Part shown: positions 54,471 to 64,000 of the stretch, piece after piece
Numbering within the stretch: position 1 is the first letter of the stretch
Layout: each line of letters begins with the position of its first letter
Assembly (NCBI GenBank): GCA_964036045.1
Contig: OZ038397.1
Location: forward strand, 19,159,742 to 19,223,741
Origin: Eutreptiella sp. 'Long Island Sound 2002'
Taxonomy: Eukaryota; Euglenozoa; Euglenophyceae; Eutreptiales; Eutreptiaceae
Direction: 5' to 3'
Length of the DNA stretch: 64,000 bases
Notes under the pieces: generated by a model
Told to the model about the DNA's origin: nothing
The model's database searches: none
Seen by the model: only the letters and a program-made list of their open reading frames with translations
Program-made: the position numbers and the translations under genes

Positions 54471-55766
54471 ATGTTAGACCGGAGCAGGCAGGATGTTCAA
54501 TACCTTGTGGACCACGGTGTGCCAGCGTTGATCAACGAAATGCTCCTCCGCTTGCTCGAGGTCAAGCCGCGCCAGGCCGTCCCGTTCTTGTGCGATCTGC
54601 TGTCCAAACAGCAGTTGCGGGCTTCCTCCACCTCAGTGCAAGCTCTAAACGATTTCCTGCGGTGCAAAGAGGCTCACCTGAGGCACAAGCCTGTGTTTGT
54701 TATGGGGAATGAGTCGGCAGATCTCGATTCCATGGTGTCGGCCATTGCCTATGCCTTTTTGGAGTACCAGGACCACCATCTGCACACTGTCCCGGTGATC
54801 AACATCCCGCGGCACGAGTTCGTGTTCCGCGCAGAGGCACTGTGGTTGTTCGAAAGCCTCGGCATGTCCCATGACTGCCTCACTTTCATCGATGAGATCG
54901 ATCTCGCCCGATTCTGCAACGACCGGGCGGCCGAGCTGTTCCTGGTGGACCACAACAAGCTCTGCCCGCGGCAGGAGCACCTCGCCTCGATGGTGTGTGG
55001 TGCTGTCGACCATCACGTGGACGAGCATTTATACACCAACACGTGCACTCGACGCAGGGTGATCCATCCCTCCGGATCCGCTTGTACACTGGTGGCCGAG
55101 GCTTTTTTTGAGCCGTCATGCGGCGCCACGTTGCCTGCTGCGCTCGCCAAGATGCTTCTGGCAACCATTTTGGTGGATACCATGGACCTGGACCCCGCGA
55201 AACTGAAGGTCACGCCTCGAGACGTTGTGGCTGCAGAAAAGCTGTTGGGTGTTGTTGCTGGAGACGATACGACTGCCCAACGGGCGGCGCGGGCCGCGTT
55301 GTTTGACACGTTGCAGAAAGAGAAGTACAATACTGCGCGGCTGAGCGTGCAGGACTCTCTGCGGAAAGACTACAAGGCCTACAAGTTTGGACCGTATCCG
55401 GTCGGCATTGCGTCAGTGTTGGACAACATTCATGACTTGGTGGCAAAGGATCCCGCCAACTTCTCCTCCGTATGCGACAGTTTTTGCACACAGAACCAAA
55501 TCCTTGGGCTCATCATAATGTGCGCGTATTTTGTGGAGCGGGAATTCAGACGGGAGATTGTCGTCATCCAGGCCGGCAGTGATGAAGCGGGCTCATTCTA
55601 CCAAAAACTCGTGGGGTCTTTGGAGGCGCAGGCGGACCTGGATCTCAAGCCCATGAACCGCAAAGTGTGGCCGGCGACTGCAGTGAATGGCTCCTGCTAC
55701 AGCCAGGGGAACACTGCTTTCTCCCGCAAGAAGCTGTCCCCTTTGCTGGAAAAGTGCTTTCAATGA
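54471..55766 (+). CDS. PRUNE/PPX1-type DHH phosphoesterase with RIIa-like N-terminus
   Basis: 431 residues from the ATG at 54471 (upstream frame has no ATG; an upstream exon is possible because TCTGCAG precedes the frame). Residues 78-260 hold the DHH core: MGNESADLDS (Asp84, Asp86), LFLVDHNKL (Asp160), VDHHVDE (Asp180-His182, the DHH motif) and LVDTMDLD (Asp236), all metal ligands of manganese-dependent exopolyphosphatases and PRUNE cyclic nucleotide phosphodiesterases. The C-terminal DHHA2-like domain contains RKDYKAYKFGP and GLIIM. Residues about 6-45 (VQYLVDHGVPALINEMLLRL, then KPRQAVPFLCDLL) resemble the RIIa/DPY-30 docking domain, common in flagellar proteins. This suggests anchoring of the enzyme, perhaps in a flagellum. 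Substrate not determined. Confidence 0.85.
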   Translation: MLDRSRQDVQYLVDHGVPALINEMLLRLLEVKPRQAVPFLCDLLSKQQLRASSTSVQALNDFLRCKEAHLRHKPVFVMGNESADLDSMVSAIAYAFLEYQDHHLHTVPVINIPRHEFVFRAEALWLFESLGMSHDCLTFIDEIDLARFCNDRAAELFLVDHNKLCPRQEHLASMVCGAVDHHVDEHLYTNTCTRRRVIHPSGSACTLVAEAFFEPSCGATLPAALAKMLLATILVDTMDLDPAKLKVTPRDVVAAEKLLGVVAGDDTTAQRAARAALFDTLQKEKYNTARLSVQDSLRKDYKAYKFGPYPVGIASVLDNIHDLVAKDPANFSSVCDSFCTQNQILGLIIMCAYFVEREFRREIVVIQAGSDEAGSFYQKLVGSLEAQADLDLKPMNRKVWPATAVNGSCYSQGNTAFSRKKLSPLLEKCFQ

Positions 55767-58700
55767 TCGCCTCGAAGTTTGCCCCAAACTTGCAGACGTT
55801 GTACCCTTGACGTGGGGTGCGTGCGGCGTTCGAAGCGCATTGGCGCCCGCACCTTTGTGCGACCAGGACTGTGACGACTTCAGGCTCTGTTTTTTCTCCG
55901 TCCGAACCGTCCGAAACCGAGAGTGATTGGCAGGTAACCTACAGCGAGCGGTCAACCACCTTCAGCAGCCCCGAACCAACACCAACGGTGAACCATGAGG
56001 AACAATCAACTTGGGCACCGGCAGCGCCCGAAAAATTTGTTTGGCCTCTGTGGACCGGGGCACAGAATTTTCTCCGCCATTTTGCCCCATTTTCCCCTAT
56101 TTGTGGAGAATGATAAAGGGGGATGTTGCACCCCCCGACTAGTGTATATATCAAAATGCTCAGAATGAAACGGGAAATTCAAAAATGCCCCGAACCTCCG
56201 AAAAAACAATTTAATCCCCGCCCCCCCCTCCCCCTCCGCCCTCTGGATCCACTTGCCCACGAAGCGGGGATTGCCTGCCCCACGTGCGGTAAACCCACAG
56301 CAAGGGGCGATTGCCGTCCAGCGGTTGGTGGGGAACCAATGGCAGGTGCGGGCCACATAGGGTTCGTGCGTACCGCACTCCAGCAGTAGTTCTTCTTTTG
56401 CCCCAGCCAAACGATCTGGTGGTCTGTATGAAGCATGGGCATTCAGTGCTGAGCCTAGCGATTGTCACCGGCCGCGTGTGCGCCAGCCATAATGCGGGCG
56501 TTATTTCTGTCATGTACATGAGTGATCGAAGCAGTTGCAACGACGACCCCTCGGGCATCCCGATGGGGTCTCTGTAAGGTCCAATTTCAGAGCACACTCA
56601 TGGTCATAAAAAACCACAATTTGACGCAAAAAAACGACGGACGGTGGATGTGCCAATGCACATGGCCTACCTTAGGCGTATCCTCTACAGACTCTGGTGG
56701 GGGGAGGCCTTGATTTTCTGCGCCAAACATCTGTTAACAAGTGTCTGCTCCGATGGTTCGCTGTATTTTACTGTGCGATCCCTCATCTGAAGTCCAGTCC
56801 ACACTGGCATCAGGCACTCAGGGGTTGTCTCCGTGATACTACAGTGGGCAGATTGGTCGCTTCCTCTGAGGCCCCCTCCTCCTTGGTGCGCGCATGCCAT
56901 GCACAATTCTGAGGAAGCCGAAGCCACATTGGGAGAGGCTGGCGGATGGATTCCACTTCCCGGTGTGTGGCCACCGTGCACCCCATGTGCCCCGACCTCA
57001 AAGGCAACTGACAACCAGGTTTTATGGTTAAACTTATGGTTAGGAGCCCCCTTGTGCCCTGAGCATCACCAACTTTCCTAAGCAGAAGTAGGGAACTCGT
57101 CACACTACCCCTCCATCAGCCTTGCCACGAAGGGGAACAGATTCAAGCCCTTGCTGCGCTCATCGCAGCCTGTCTTTGCATATTTAACCAAGTGCCCAGA
57201 GGTTGCGTCAACATTGTTTGTCTGCCAGCTGGACGATCTGACTTGGCTTGAAAATGTGCTCATTGTTGGACTGGGTCTGCCCATGTGACTCCCTGCTCCC
57301 CCGGCTCTCTATTTGTTTCCGACATCAGTGCAGGGGCATGCTGTGCATTCAAGGTGTCTAGCCTCTTCCAAAGTGTTTTGCTCCGTAAGAAAATCGCCGG
57401 GGCCGTGCAGATTGGGTGCCAGCTAATTAGCAAAGGCCAGCCGCACCTCAAAGGACTCGCTGAAAGTGGCACACGTCAGAAGATTTGCCCACAAATATCA
57501 GCAGCTGAGGGGTTGTGTCAGCACTGTCTCAAATAGAAGTGCTGTGTTTGGATTTTAGGAACGTGGCTTGGCTTAAAGTGCCTGTGGGGGAGCGTTAGTG
57601 CGCCGGGCGTGCGCCAGGCATCTTCTTGGGCCCATTTCCCACCCAAGACCATTTTCGACTCCCTCCCTGCTTTGCCTCACCCCATATCCACACCAAACAA
57701 TCCACAATTGAGTGGCCCCTTGAGTTGGGGATATGGACTCACAACCCAAAAATGTACGTGGGTGGTATAGGGCATGCATTGAGCATTTGTTTGGACAGTT
57801 GTGGCATTAGGGTTTGGTTAGGAACATCTGGCGTGGCAGCCCTGATGAGCTGCACCAGTCCGTGCGTGTTTTGTTGCATTTCACGCAATTTTGCATTCTG
57901 AGGCAGGTCCGTCACCCTCCTTATGGACGGGGACCATGTCCCTCCGCATGTTGGGACTGATAAAAGCAACTCAGCCGCCACACAAGATGATGGAGATGAT
58001 AAGGCAGAGGTGTGTGTTTTGTCCTTCGCTCCACCATCACAGTTTGTGGTGAGTGCAAGGAGCATTTTTGAGCTGAATGTATCGACGCCCACACTTATGG
58101 GAATGATACTGTTTGTTAGGCACATGAGAAGTTATGATGTTGAATTCAGCTGTTTCGCCTTATGCAACGTGCTTTGTAGGGAAGGTTTGTGGTCCACTCT
58201 GGTGTACTTGGGGAGCTTCTCCAGGAGAGGGTAAATCTGGGGTTGGAGTCGAGATAGTTAATTCAAAAGTAGCGCTCCAGGCGTGCGCTGGGCGTGCGCC
58301 GGGCAAACTCTCCCCCTGTGTGGAAAGACTAGCGGCCCATGCCAACGGAATCTGCAAGGGGTTGCCGGTGTAAAGATGTCCTTCAGGAGTGTCCGCCTTC
58401 GCCACTCTTTGCACATTGTGCCACAGGTCCTGGCAGAGCCCCCCAGAGGTATTGTGACGCTTGCAGCGTGTTCATGGCACGCATTGCATTGTTGGGGCCA
58501 GGTTCAGCATTGCAGTGCTTAAAATCTGCTGCAACACAGATCCGGCCTCTGAGTGGCAGACCGTTGTGCGTCCTGCCCCCCATGCGTCTGAAGCCCTCCC
58601 GTCTCTAGCATCCTGTGTGAGGGCATCTTCTTGTCCTTTCCGCCTCAGCGAGCGAGTGACGGAGTGGTTGAGCGAGCGAGCGAGTTAGCGAGCCAGTGAG

Positions 58701-59788
58701 TGAGGGAGTCCGGCTCATGTTTCGTGGATTCGAAATGTAGTCCGTGGGGAGTAAGCATCGCAATCGCCTTGGCATGTGCTGCGAACCGTTCTTCGATCGA
58801 CTGTACAACCAAACCTCCTTTCCAATCGCTTCCAACCGCCTTAATTTTTTTCCCGCACCTCAAGGTGGACGTGTGAGCGCGCATCCGTTCAAACCCACGC
58901 GTCGAACTCCAGAATTGCGTCGGGGAGCGTGCACCTGCTGTTCTCACGGCACTGGGCTCCCGTACCCGGAAGTCTTGGCTGCGGCTGCCCGGTGCACCCG
59001 TTCTCCGTGAAGCAAAAGGCCCTGCTGGGTGCATGGGTGCATAGGTGCATGGGCGCATGGGTGCATGAAGGGTGCAATTTGGTGATGAAGGAGACGGCCC
59101 CCAAGCTGAGGTTTCCACAGGCCAGCCTGGGTACCACCACCAGATGGACGCTGCAGCGGAGGACAAGCACTGGGCAAATCCATTTCCCCATCGATCCAGC
59201 CCCATGTCCTCCCACTTGGCCGAGACCTTTGAGCCACTTGGCCCAAGATGGGGACCCCCAGACGGCAGGCCGAGACGGCATGGGTTGTGTAGCCCCTTTT
59301 GATCCCTCCCCCTACACTGCTGCCTTGCAATGGGGGGTGATACAACACATATGCGAACCCGGCCGGAACACCCCACCTTGGGTCACAAGGCCAAGCTGTG
59401 GAGTCGATATGAAGGTACGTTGCGTCTCCGGGAAGCCCAATTCAAGTGCTGGTGGCGCATTCTCCATTTTTTTCCCTTGCTTCAAAAGCATTGAGTGGTC
59501 GGTAGATTATAGCCTGCAGCAGGTTGCCACCAATCCGCACTTTGTAGACAGCGATCGGTGGTTTGCAGACACCAATCTGCAACTTGCAGACACTGTGCAT
59601 TAGTGCCCGCCCTGCCCCACTCGCTCCCGTGTCCAGTGACCGCCGTGTCCAACGGCCTCCGATTTTGAATTACGACGTTCTTTCCCTCTTCTCCGGTGCA
59701 ACCTTCTGCCTCCTGTGCGAAGGGGGTGCAGGCAGTGTGCGTGCCCTCCTGCTGTCCCGCTCCATGTGCCCTGCTGCAGCTCTACTCT
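55767..59788. other. Intergenic interval, no supported gene
   Basis: Open frames here lack motifs and coding character. A GAGC/GCGA microsatellite lies at about 58647-58710 and GGTGCAT repeats at 59025-59075. Introns or exons of unrecognised genes cannot be excluded. The part just before 59789 is the 5' region of the glutaminyl cyclase gene. Confidence 0.5.
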
Positions 59789-60949
59789 ATGCCAAAATGT
59801 CCGCAGCGGCGACGGGAGTCCGGGAAACGAAGTGCCGCTTGGTGGTGGTGGGCATTGGGGGCGAGTGCCGTTGCGCTGTTTGCATTGGTCACGTATTGGG
59901 CGGTAGCGGATGTCATGCGCCCCCGCCGTAGGTCGTCCCAGACCGTTGACCAGAACGCCGAGCACAGTGCTGAGCTGCGTCATGACCCGGGCCCAAAGTT
60001 GCGGGTGCGTCCGGTGGACGAACACGTGCGTGGTAACATTGCCGTTGATCAACTGAAGGCGGATGTTGATGCTATTTTGGCTGCCGGCCCCCGGGTGGCC
60101 GGCAGCTACAGCCATGGGCACAATTTCACGCGTGACCTCCTCACCTCGCGCCTGGAGAGCTTGGGCTTGGAGGTGGAGACGGACACCTTCACACAGAACA
60201 CAGTGTTGGGGCGCCGCACCTTTATCAATGTGATCGGGACCTGGTATCCTGCAGAGCTGCTGGAGGACCCCCAGGTGGATCCTCGTGCAGGGCCCTGGCT
60301 GATCCTGGCCGCCCACCTTGACTCGAAGCTCTTCGATTTCCACTTCGTCGGGGCCACGGACTCCGTTGCCTCCTGCGGCATGCTGCTGGACATCGCCTTC
60401 AACCTGACGCAGAACGCCTCGCTGTGGATTGCCTCGCGCAACGCCCCGGTGGTCAAGTTCGTGTTCTTCGACGGGGAGGAGGCATTCAAGGAATGGACGA
60501 GAACCGACTCCATTTACGGTGCACGTCACCTGGCCAAAAAGTGGCAGAGGGAGCGTGTCCTGTCCCGCATTGAGGTGTTCGTGCTGCTGGATCTGATTGG
60601 TGCCGCGGACGGGCAATACATCAGTTGGTTCCCGGACACGCACGGCTATCACTTGCAGCTGGCGGACTCCGAAGCGGCGTTCCGCAGTCAAGGGCTGCTG
60701 AAGAGGGACCACAAGTACTTCCACAAAAGCTACTACCAGGCCGGCATCGAGGACGACCACACGCCGTTTCTCGAGCGTGGGGTCCCGATCCTCCACTTGA
60801 TCCCGTACCCGTTTCCGAGGGAATGGCACAAACCGGGGGACACTGGTGAGTTCCTGGACTGGGACACCATCTACGACATGACGCTGTTGGTGAAGCATTT
60901 TGTGGAGCACTACGTTGCCCACCCGACCACCAGACGCACCCGCGCATGA
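59789..60949 (+). CDS. QPCT-like: Glutaminyl-peptide cyclotransferase (membrane-anchored, Golgi type)
   Basis: 386 residues from the ATG at 59789, single exon. It converts N-terminal glutamine (or glutamate) of peptides to pyroglutamate. A short basic N-terminus and one hydrophobic segment (about 16-40, starting WWWW) predict a type II membrane protein, as in the Golgi isoform QPCTL. The M28-type zinc site is complete: HLDSK (Asp178), FDGEEAF (Glu230/Glu231) and EWHKPGDT (His347); GATDSVA (Asp191) and DDHTPFL (Asp322-323) are also present. Start at this Met rather than the upstream frame start (59696) because the sequence before it is Cys-rich and unlike the family. Length fits the family. 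Confidence 0.93.
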   Translation: MPKCPQRRRESGKRSAAWWWWALGASAVALFALVTYWAVADVMRPRRRSSQTVDQNAEHSAELRHDPGPKLRVRPVDEHVRGNIAVDQLKADVDAILAAGPRVAGSYSHGHNFTRDLLTSRLESLGLEVETDTFTQNTVLGRRTFINVIGTWYPAELLEDPQVDPRAGPWLILAAHLDSKLFDFHFVGATDSVASCGMLLDIAFNLTQNASLWIASRNAPVVKFVFFDGEEAFKEWTRTDSIYGARHLAKKWQRERVLSRIEVFVLLDLIGAADGQYISWFPDTHGYHLQLADSEAAFRSQGLLKRDHKYFHKSYYQAGIEDDHTPFLERGVPILHLIPYPFPREWHKPGDTGEFLDWDTIYDMTLLVKHFVEHYVAHPTTRRTRA

Positions 60950-63027
60950 CACGGGGTGTCACGACGCTGAACTCGCACTGCCCGAGCGGCGCCACGGCGG
61001 CGCCATGTGTCCGTCGGCCCGCCCCTCGGGCGCCTTCTGCTTTCGGAATCACGTCCTTCCGGTCGCGGGCGCATGGGGCGGAATCGCTGTGGGTTTCCGC
61101 TGTCGAACACGCGACGGCATTGGAACAGTGCAAGGACGCTACATTGCATGGGCTCAAGGTCAGGGAAAGGTGCGGGCTTCGGGACTCCGGTCACGAATCT
61201 TGTTCTGTGGCCCGGTCTCGATCGGTGGTGCAGGTTTGTGGAGACACACCAGCGGGCCAGCACGCGCGTGGCTGCCGATGCTGCCTCGATGCTGCCTCGT
61301 TGACATTATGTCTTCTCGGCGCCCGATAAAAGGGAAGAATATGTGATGTAGCGGCGACTATGCACTGCAAGATGTGTCGTTGATATGCAGGAATCTGCTC
61401 TCGTTTGCAATGGCTTGCAACATCTCTTTGTCCAGCTGATGGATGGCGTCATCGCTGTATTTGGCGCTGCTTTCGGGAAGGTCATTGCCTCATCAGGGAG
61501 GTTGCTGCACGCGCGACATGCCGCCGACCATATATCTCTGTCCCAAGGGGCAACGGCCGGGTTGACGTGATTCTCAGTTAGCCACCCCCCAGTCAATTTA
61601 CATCCAAAGGTCTGCCTGCCAGCAACCTCCCCCCCAGCACAGCCTTGTCCCCGTCGGAGACGGCGGTGCTGGTGTGTTTTTCTGACCGCGAACAAATTTG
61701 TTGGTCAAGAATGCCAGACCAAATGTTGCGGGGTCCTTGTAACGGGAAAGAGGGGCTGTGTCATTTTGGTTGAGACTGTGACCCACTTCTATTTGTTTTC
61801 ATGAGCGATTTTCAGTGAATGTTACTGCAATGGAGCCCGAATCCTACAAAACGCTTGCCCGTGGGTCATGTGTAAGCACGGCGTTGTGCAGGCACGGGAC
61901 CCTCGCCTGACTGTCGGACGTCGCAGTGAGGTCCCATTTTCCCGATGTTTCGGTCGGCGAGTGTTGGTGAGTTTGTTTTGAGCAAGGATACAGTGGGAAG
62001 GGCAGTTGTTTGGGAAACTCTAATGTATTATTTGCTTATAACGTCACGTTTGTCCGTTTTCGGCGTCATGTCAGGGCACTCAAAAACGGTTCTGCCGTTT
62101 GTGGTTGTGTTTGTGGTTGTGGTTGTCGGTGGTTGTCGCTTTACAGGCCGCACATTCAACGCAAACGCACAGATACAACTGCAAACACCAACACGGATTC
62201 TAACACAAACTTGTGTTTGCGAGCGGTGCGAGCAAATAAAAGTTTTCGAATAGTATGTAATGTATTGTATTGTATTGTATTCAGTTGCAATTTGTTGCCG
62301 GACCACCCTGGTCCAACAGGTTATGCCAGCCCGGACACAGACGAGACTGTACGGCGATTGCTGAAAACAGACAAGCAAACGTGCCCTTCCCCACCCATTT
62401 ATACCGTCTGTCTCCATTCCCCCCAATATTACTCAGTTTTCGCGAGTCCAGTGGTGAACTTGTGACGTTTGGTGGCGGTGAGCTCAGCGGGGGGACATAA
62501 GTGAAGTGTCCGTGTGCACTGGAAAGGTGGGCATTGTCGCGAAGCCTGTGGTGGGATCCCATTGCAAGTTTCGGAGCACGAACGGATTTTTATGTAGATT
62601 GGCCATGATGATCGTCAACTTGAAGAGTGTTTTTTTTCGGGGGGGATCACACTGGGGTGTCCCCACCAAGGGGCATCGCATTGGGTGCCGCCTTGAGCCT
62701 TGACTCCGTGAGCCACGGGACATGGGTGTCTTGTAGGAACCATGCCCGCCATCCACACCGGCAAATAGCCTACGAAGGGTCAGAATAACAGTGTTGTGGG
62801 GCGCTCTGCATGTATTGCCAGTGGACCCAGAACCTCCTAAGAAGTTGAAGCCTTGGTTCTGTTGACGCATGTGCATGCTCTGGGCAATGAAGGTGTTGGT
62901 CGCACTGGGCCCTGAAGCCGCAAAAGAAGTTCCACACTCAGATGCGAAGGGACGGGCGGATGTGATAGCAACCCAGCCACACCCTTGCAGTAGCTGGAGT
63001 GCTGACCCAAGTGAGCAACGTTATCAG
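60950..63027. other. Intergenic interval, no supported gene
   Basis: 3' flank of the glutaminyl cyclase and further non-coding DNA. The only structured items are a short TATTG microsatellite (about 62252-62281) and TTGTGGTTG repeats at 62100-62130. Frames present show no motifs. Confidence 0.5.
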
Positions 63028-63814
63028 TTACTGAAGCGCTGTGATTTGAGCGCCCTCCGACGGCCCGAATTCAATCAACCCCAGAGAGTAACAGTGACCC
63101 GAGTCACAGGCTCCTTTGTTCCTGAACTGTACCAACCTGTCATGAAAGAGCTGAAAAACATGGGAGTACTCCGCTAGGGGCTCCCATCCAACAAGTAGAG
63201 CTGTGAACTTCACCCAAATGGTGAGTAGGGCGTCAAGGGTGGGCATGCCCCCCCTCCTGTATGTGTTACGGAAAGTCCAATGGGCAGCAAGGGCTGCCCA
63301 CTGTGCAATGCCCTGCGGGCTTCCAAAGGTGTAACGAGTTGGGATGTCGCCAGATTCGTATTGCTGCCCTTTTATGTGCACTGGTTCCCACACTTTTTGA
63401 AGCACCGCTGTCATTACCTTGTGAAATAGACATCCACCGAGTGCGTGGTCCAGTGTTTGCACGGCCTTGCACAGGGGGCACGTCGAGTCCTGGGTCCACG
63501 GGCTCAGCCGCTCCGCCACACGCAATTTTTTCCATAGAGCTTGGTAAACGAAATCGTGCAAAGACGGGAAGAATTTCGCCCTCCAAAAGAGGCTCCACAC
63601 TTCCGGGGACTGTCGCGCTTCTGTGCATGTGCATGTGCTTGACCTGCGTGACCCCCGGCCTGATCAGTGCAGGACAGTAGTATGTCAGCTGTTTGTCATT
63701 CTGGAAGATTGCCGAGTGCCACAGGGCTGTGCTAGAGGTCAGGGATTCATCTGGATTTGCGCATCTGAAGTAAGAAATGCGCTTCTGAGGGCTCATTGGC
63801 CCTTGGCTTTGCAC
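63028..63814 (-). pseudogene. 3' fragment of a LINE-type retrotransposon
   Basis: Two overlapping minus-strand frames (63814-63266 and 63600-63028) together read like the end of a LINE ORF2. The first has TALWHSAIFQNDKQLTYY and LIRPGVTQVKHM, the connector that follows the polymerase. The second has FWRAKFFPSLHDFVYQALWK, STCPLCKAVQTLDHALGGC, the zinc knuckle (C..C...H....C) of zf-RVT domains. The change of frame near 63590 and absence of the polymerase show it is a truncated, decayed copy. Confidence 0.7.
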
Positions 63815-64000
63815 GTGATACCTTGATGCCTGTCACCTGCTCGCAGGGCAGACACTCACTCTGCGATTCCAACACACCTCAAGTTTCAGGGGTCTGTGAG
63901 TGGCTCACCAGCACACAACTGGGCGAATGTCGCAAGGGCAGGCAAGCAAAACAATACTACAATGTGCAAGTGGGAACACATAAGATGCACATGGGTGCGA

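Noticed and set aside
55817-56113. Second gene after the polyphosphatase
   Set aside because: Short, low-complexity Ser/Thr/Pro frame with no motif or splice support.

Overview
The window is eukaryotic nuclear DNA: GT-AG introns, satellite DNA, interstitial telomere-type CCCTAA repeats, DNA transposons of several superfamilies, a Penelope-like and a LINE-type retroelement, and two intact host-type genes. The host genes (a PRUNE-type polyphosphatase with a docking-like N-terminus and a membrane-anchored glutaminyl cyclase), the GC-rich exons and the type of mobile elements suggest a unicellular flagellate, most likely an alga. This is an inference; no marker fixes the species.

Layout. 1-26109 is a 107-bp satellite, about 152 units in three blocks with higher-order structure, split by a decayed pogo/Tc1-like element (2259-4568) and by a complete 7.47-kb DNA transposon, TE-1 (17995-25461). 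26110-29855 is a Penelope-like retroelement with a broken ORF1 and an intact reverse transcriptase. 29856-32560 holds an unknown gene whose 3' 803 bp also lies just behind the retroelement. 32635-33222 is a zinc-ribbon gene cut off by telomere-type repeats. 33232-36147 is a non-autonomous TIR element carrying an orphan exon of carbamoyl-phosphate synthase. 37217-39576 has a second zinc-ribbon protein, GTATATAC palindromes and a MITE-like element. 39608-42436 is an internally deleted TE-1 copy. 42493-43302 is a huge TGTTG/CAACA inverted microsatellite. 43884-50118 is a second TATG-ended transposon, TE-2, whose transposase gene was split by a small hAT element (45215-46033, 8-bp target duplication). 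50119-54470 is mostly non-coding with repeats. The host genes lie at 54471-55766 and 59789-60949, and a LINE 3' fragment lies at 63028-63814.

The most novel item is TE-1. It has 34-bp TIRs, four clusters of the 16-bp CpG-containing palindrome GTATACGGCCGTATAC spaced about two helical turns apart, a DDE-type transposase candidate that is not obviously of a textbook superfamily, and a spliced accessory gene with a PhyH-like 2-oxoglutarate/Fe(II) dioxygenase domain, a Cys-rich finger, a coiled coil and, either in the same or the next gene, a TET/JBP-like dioxygenase domain. TE-2 has the same design (TATG ends, palindromic subterminal repeats, a DDE protein with the same motif order, a divergent spliced accessory gene), so the two may belong to one superfamily.

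Several frameshifts sit at homopolymers (A6, G12), so some broken frames could be assembly errors. No viral or toxin genes were seen.
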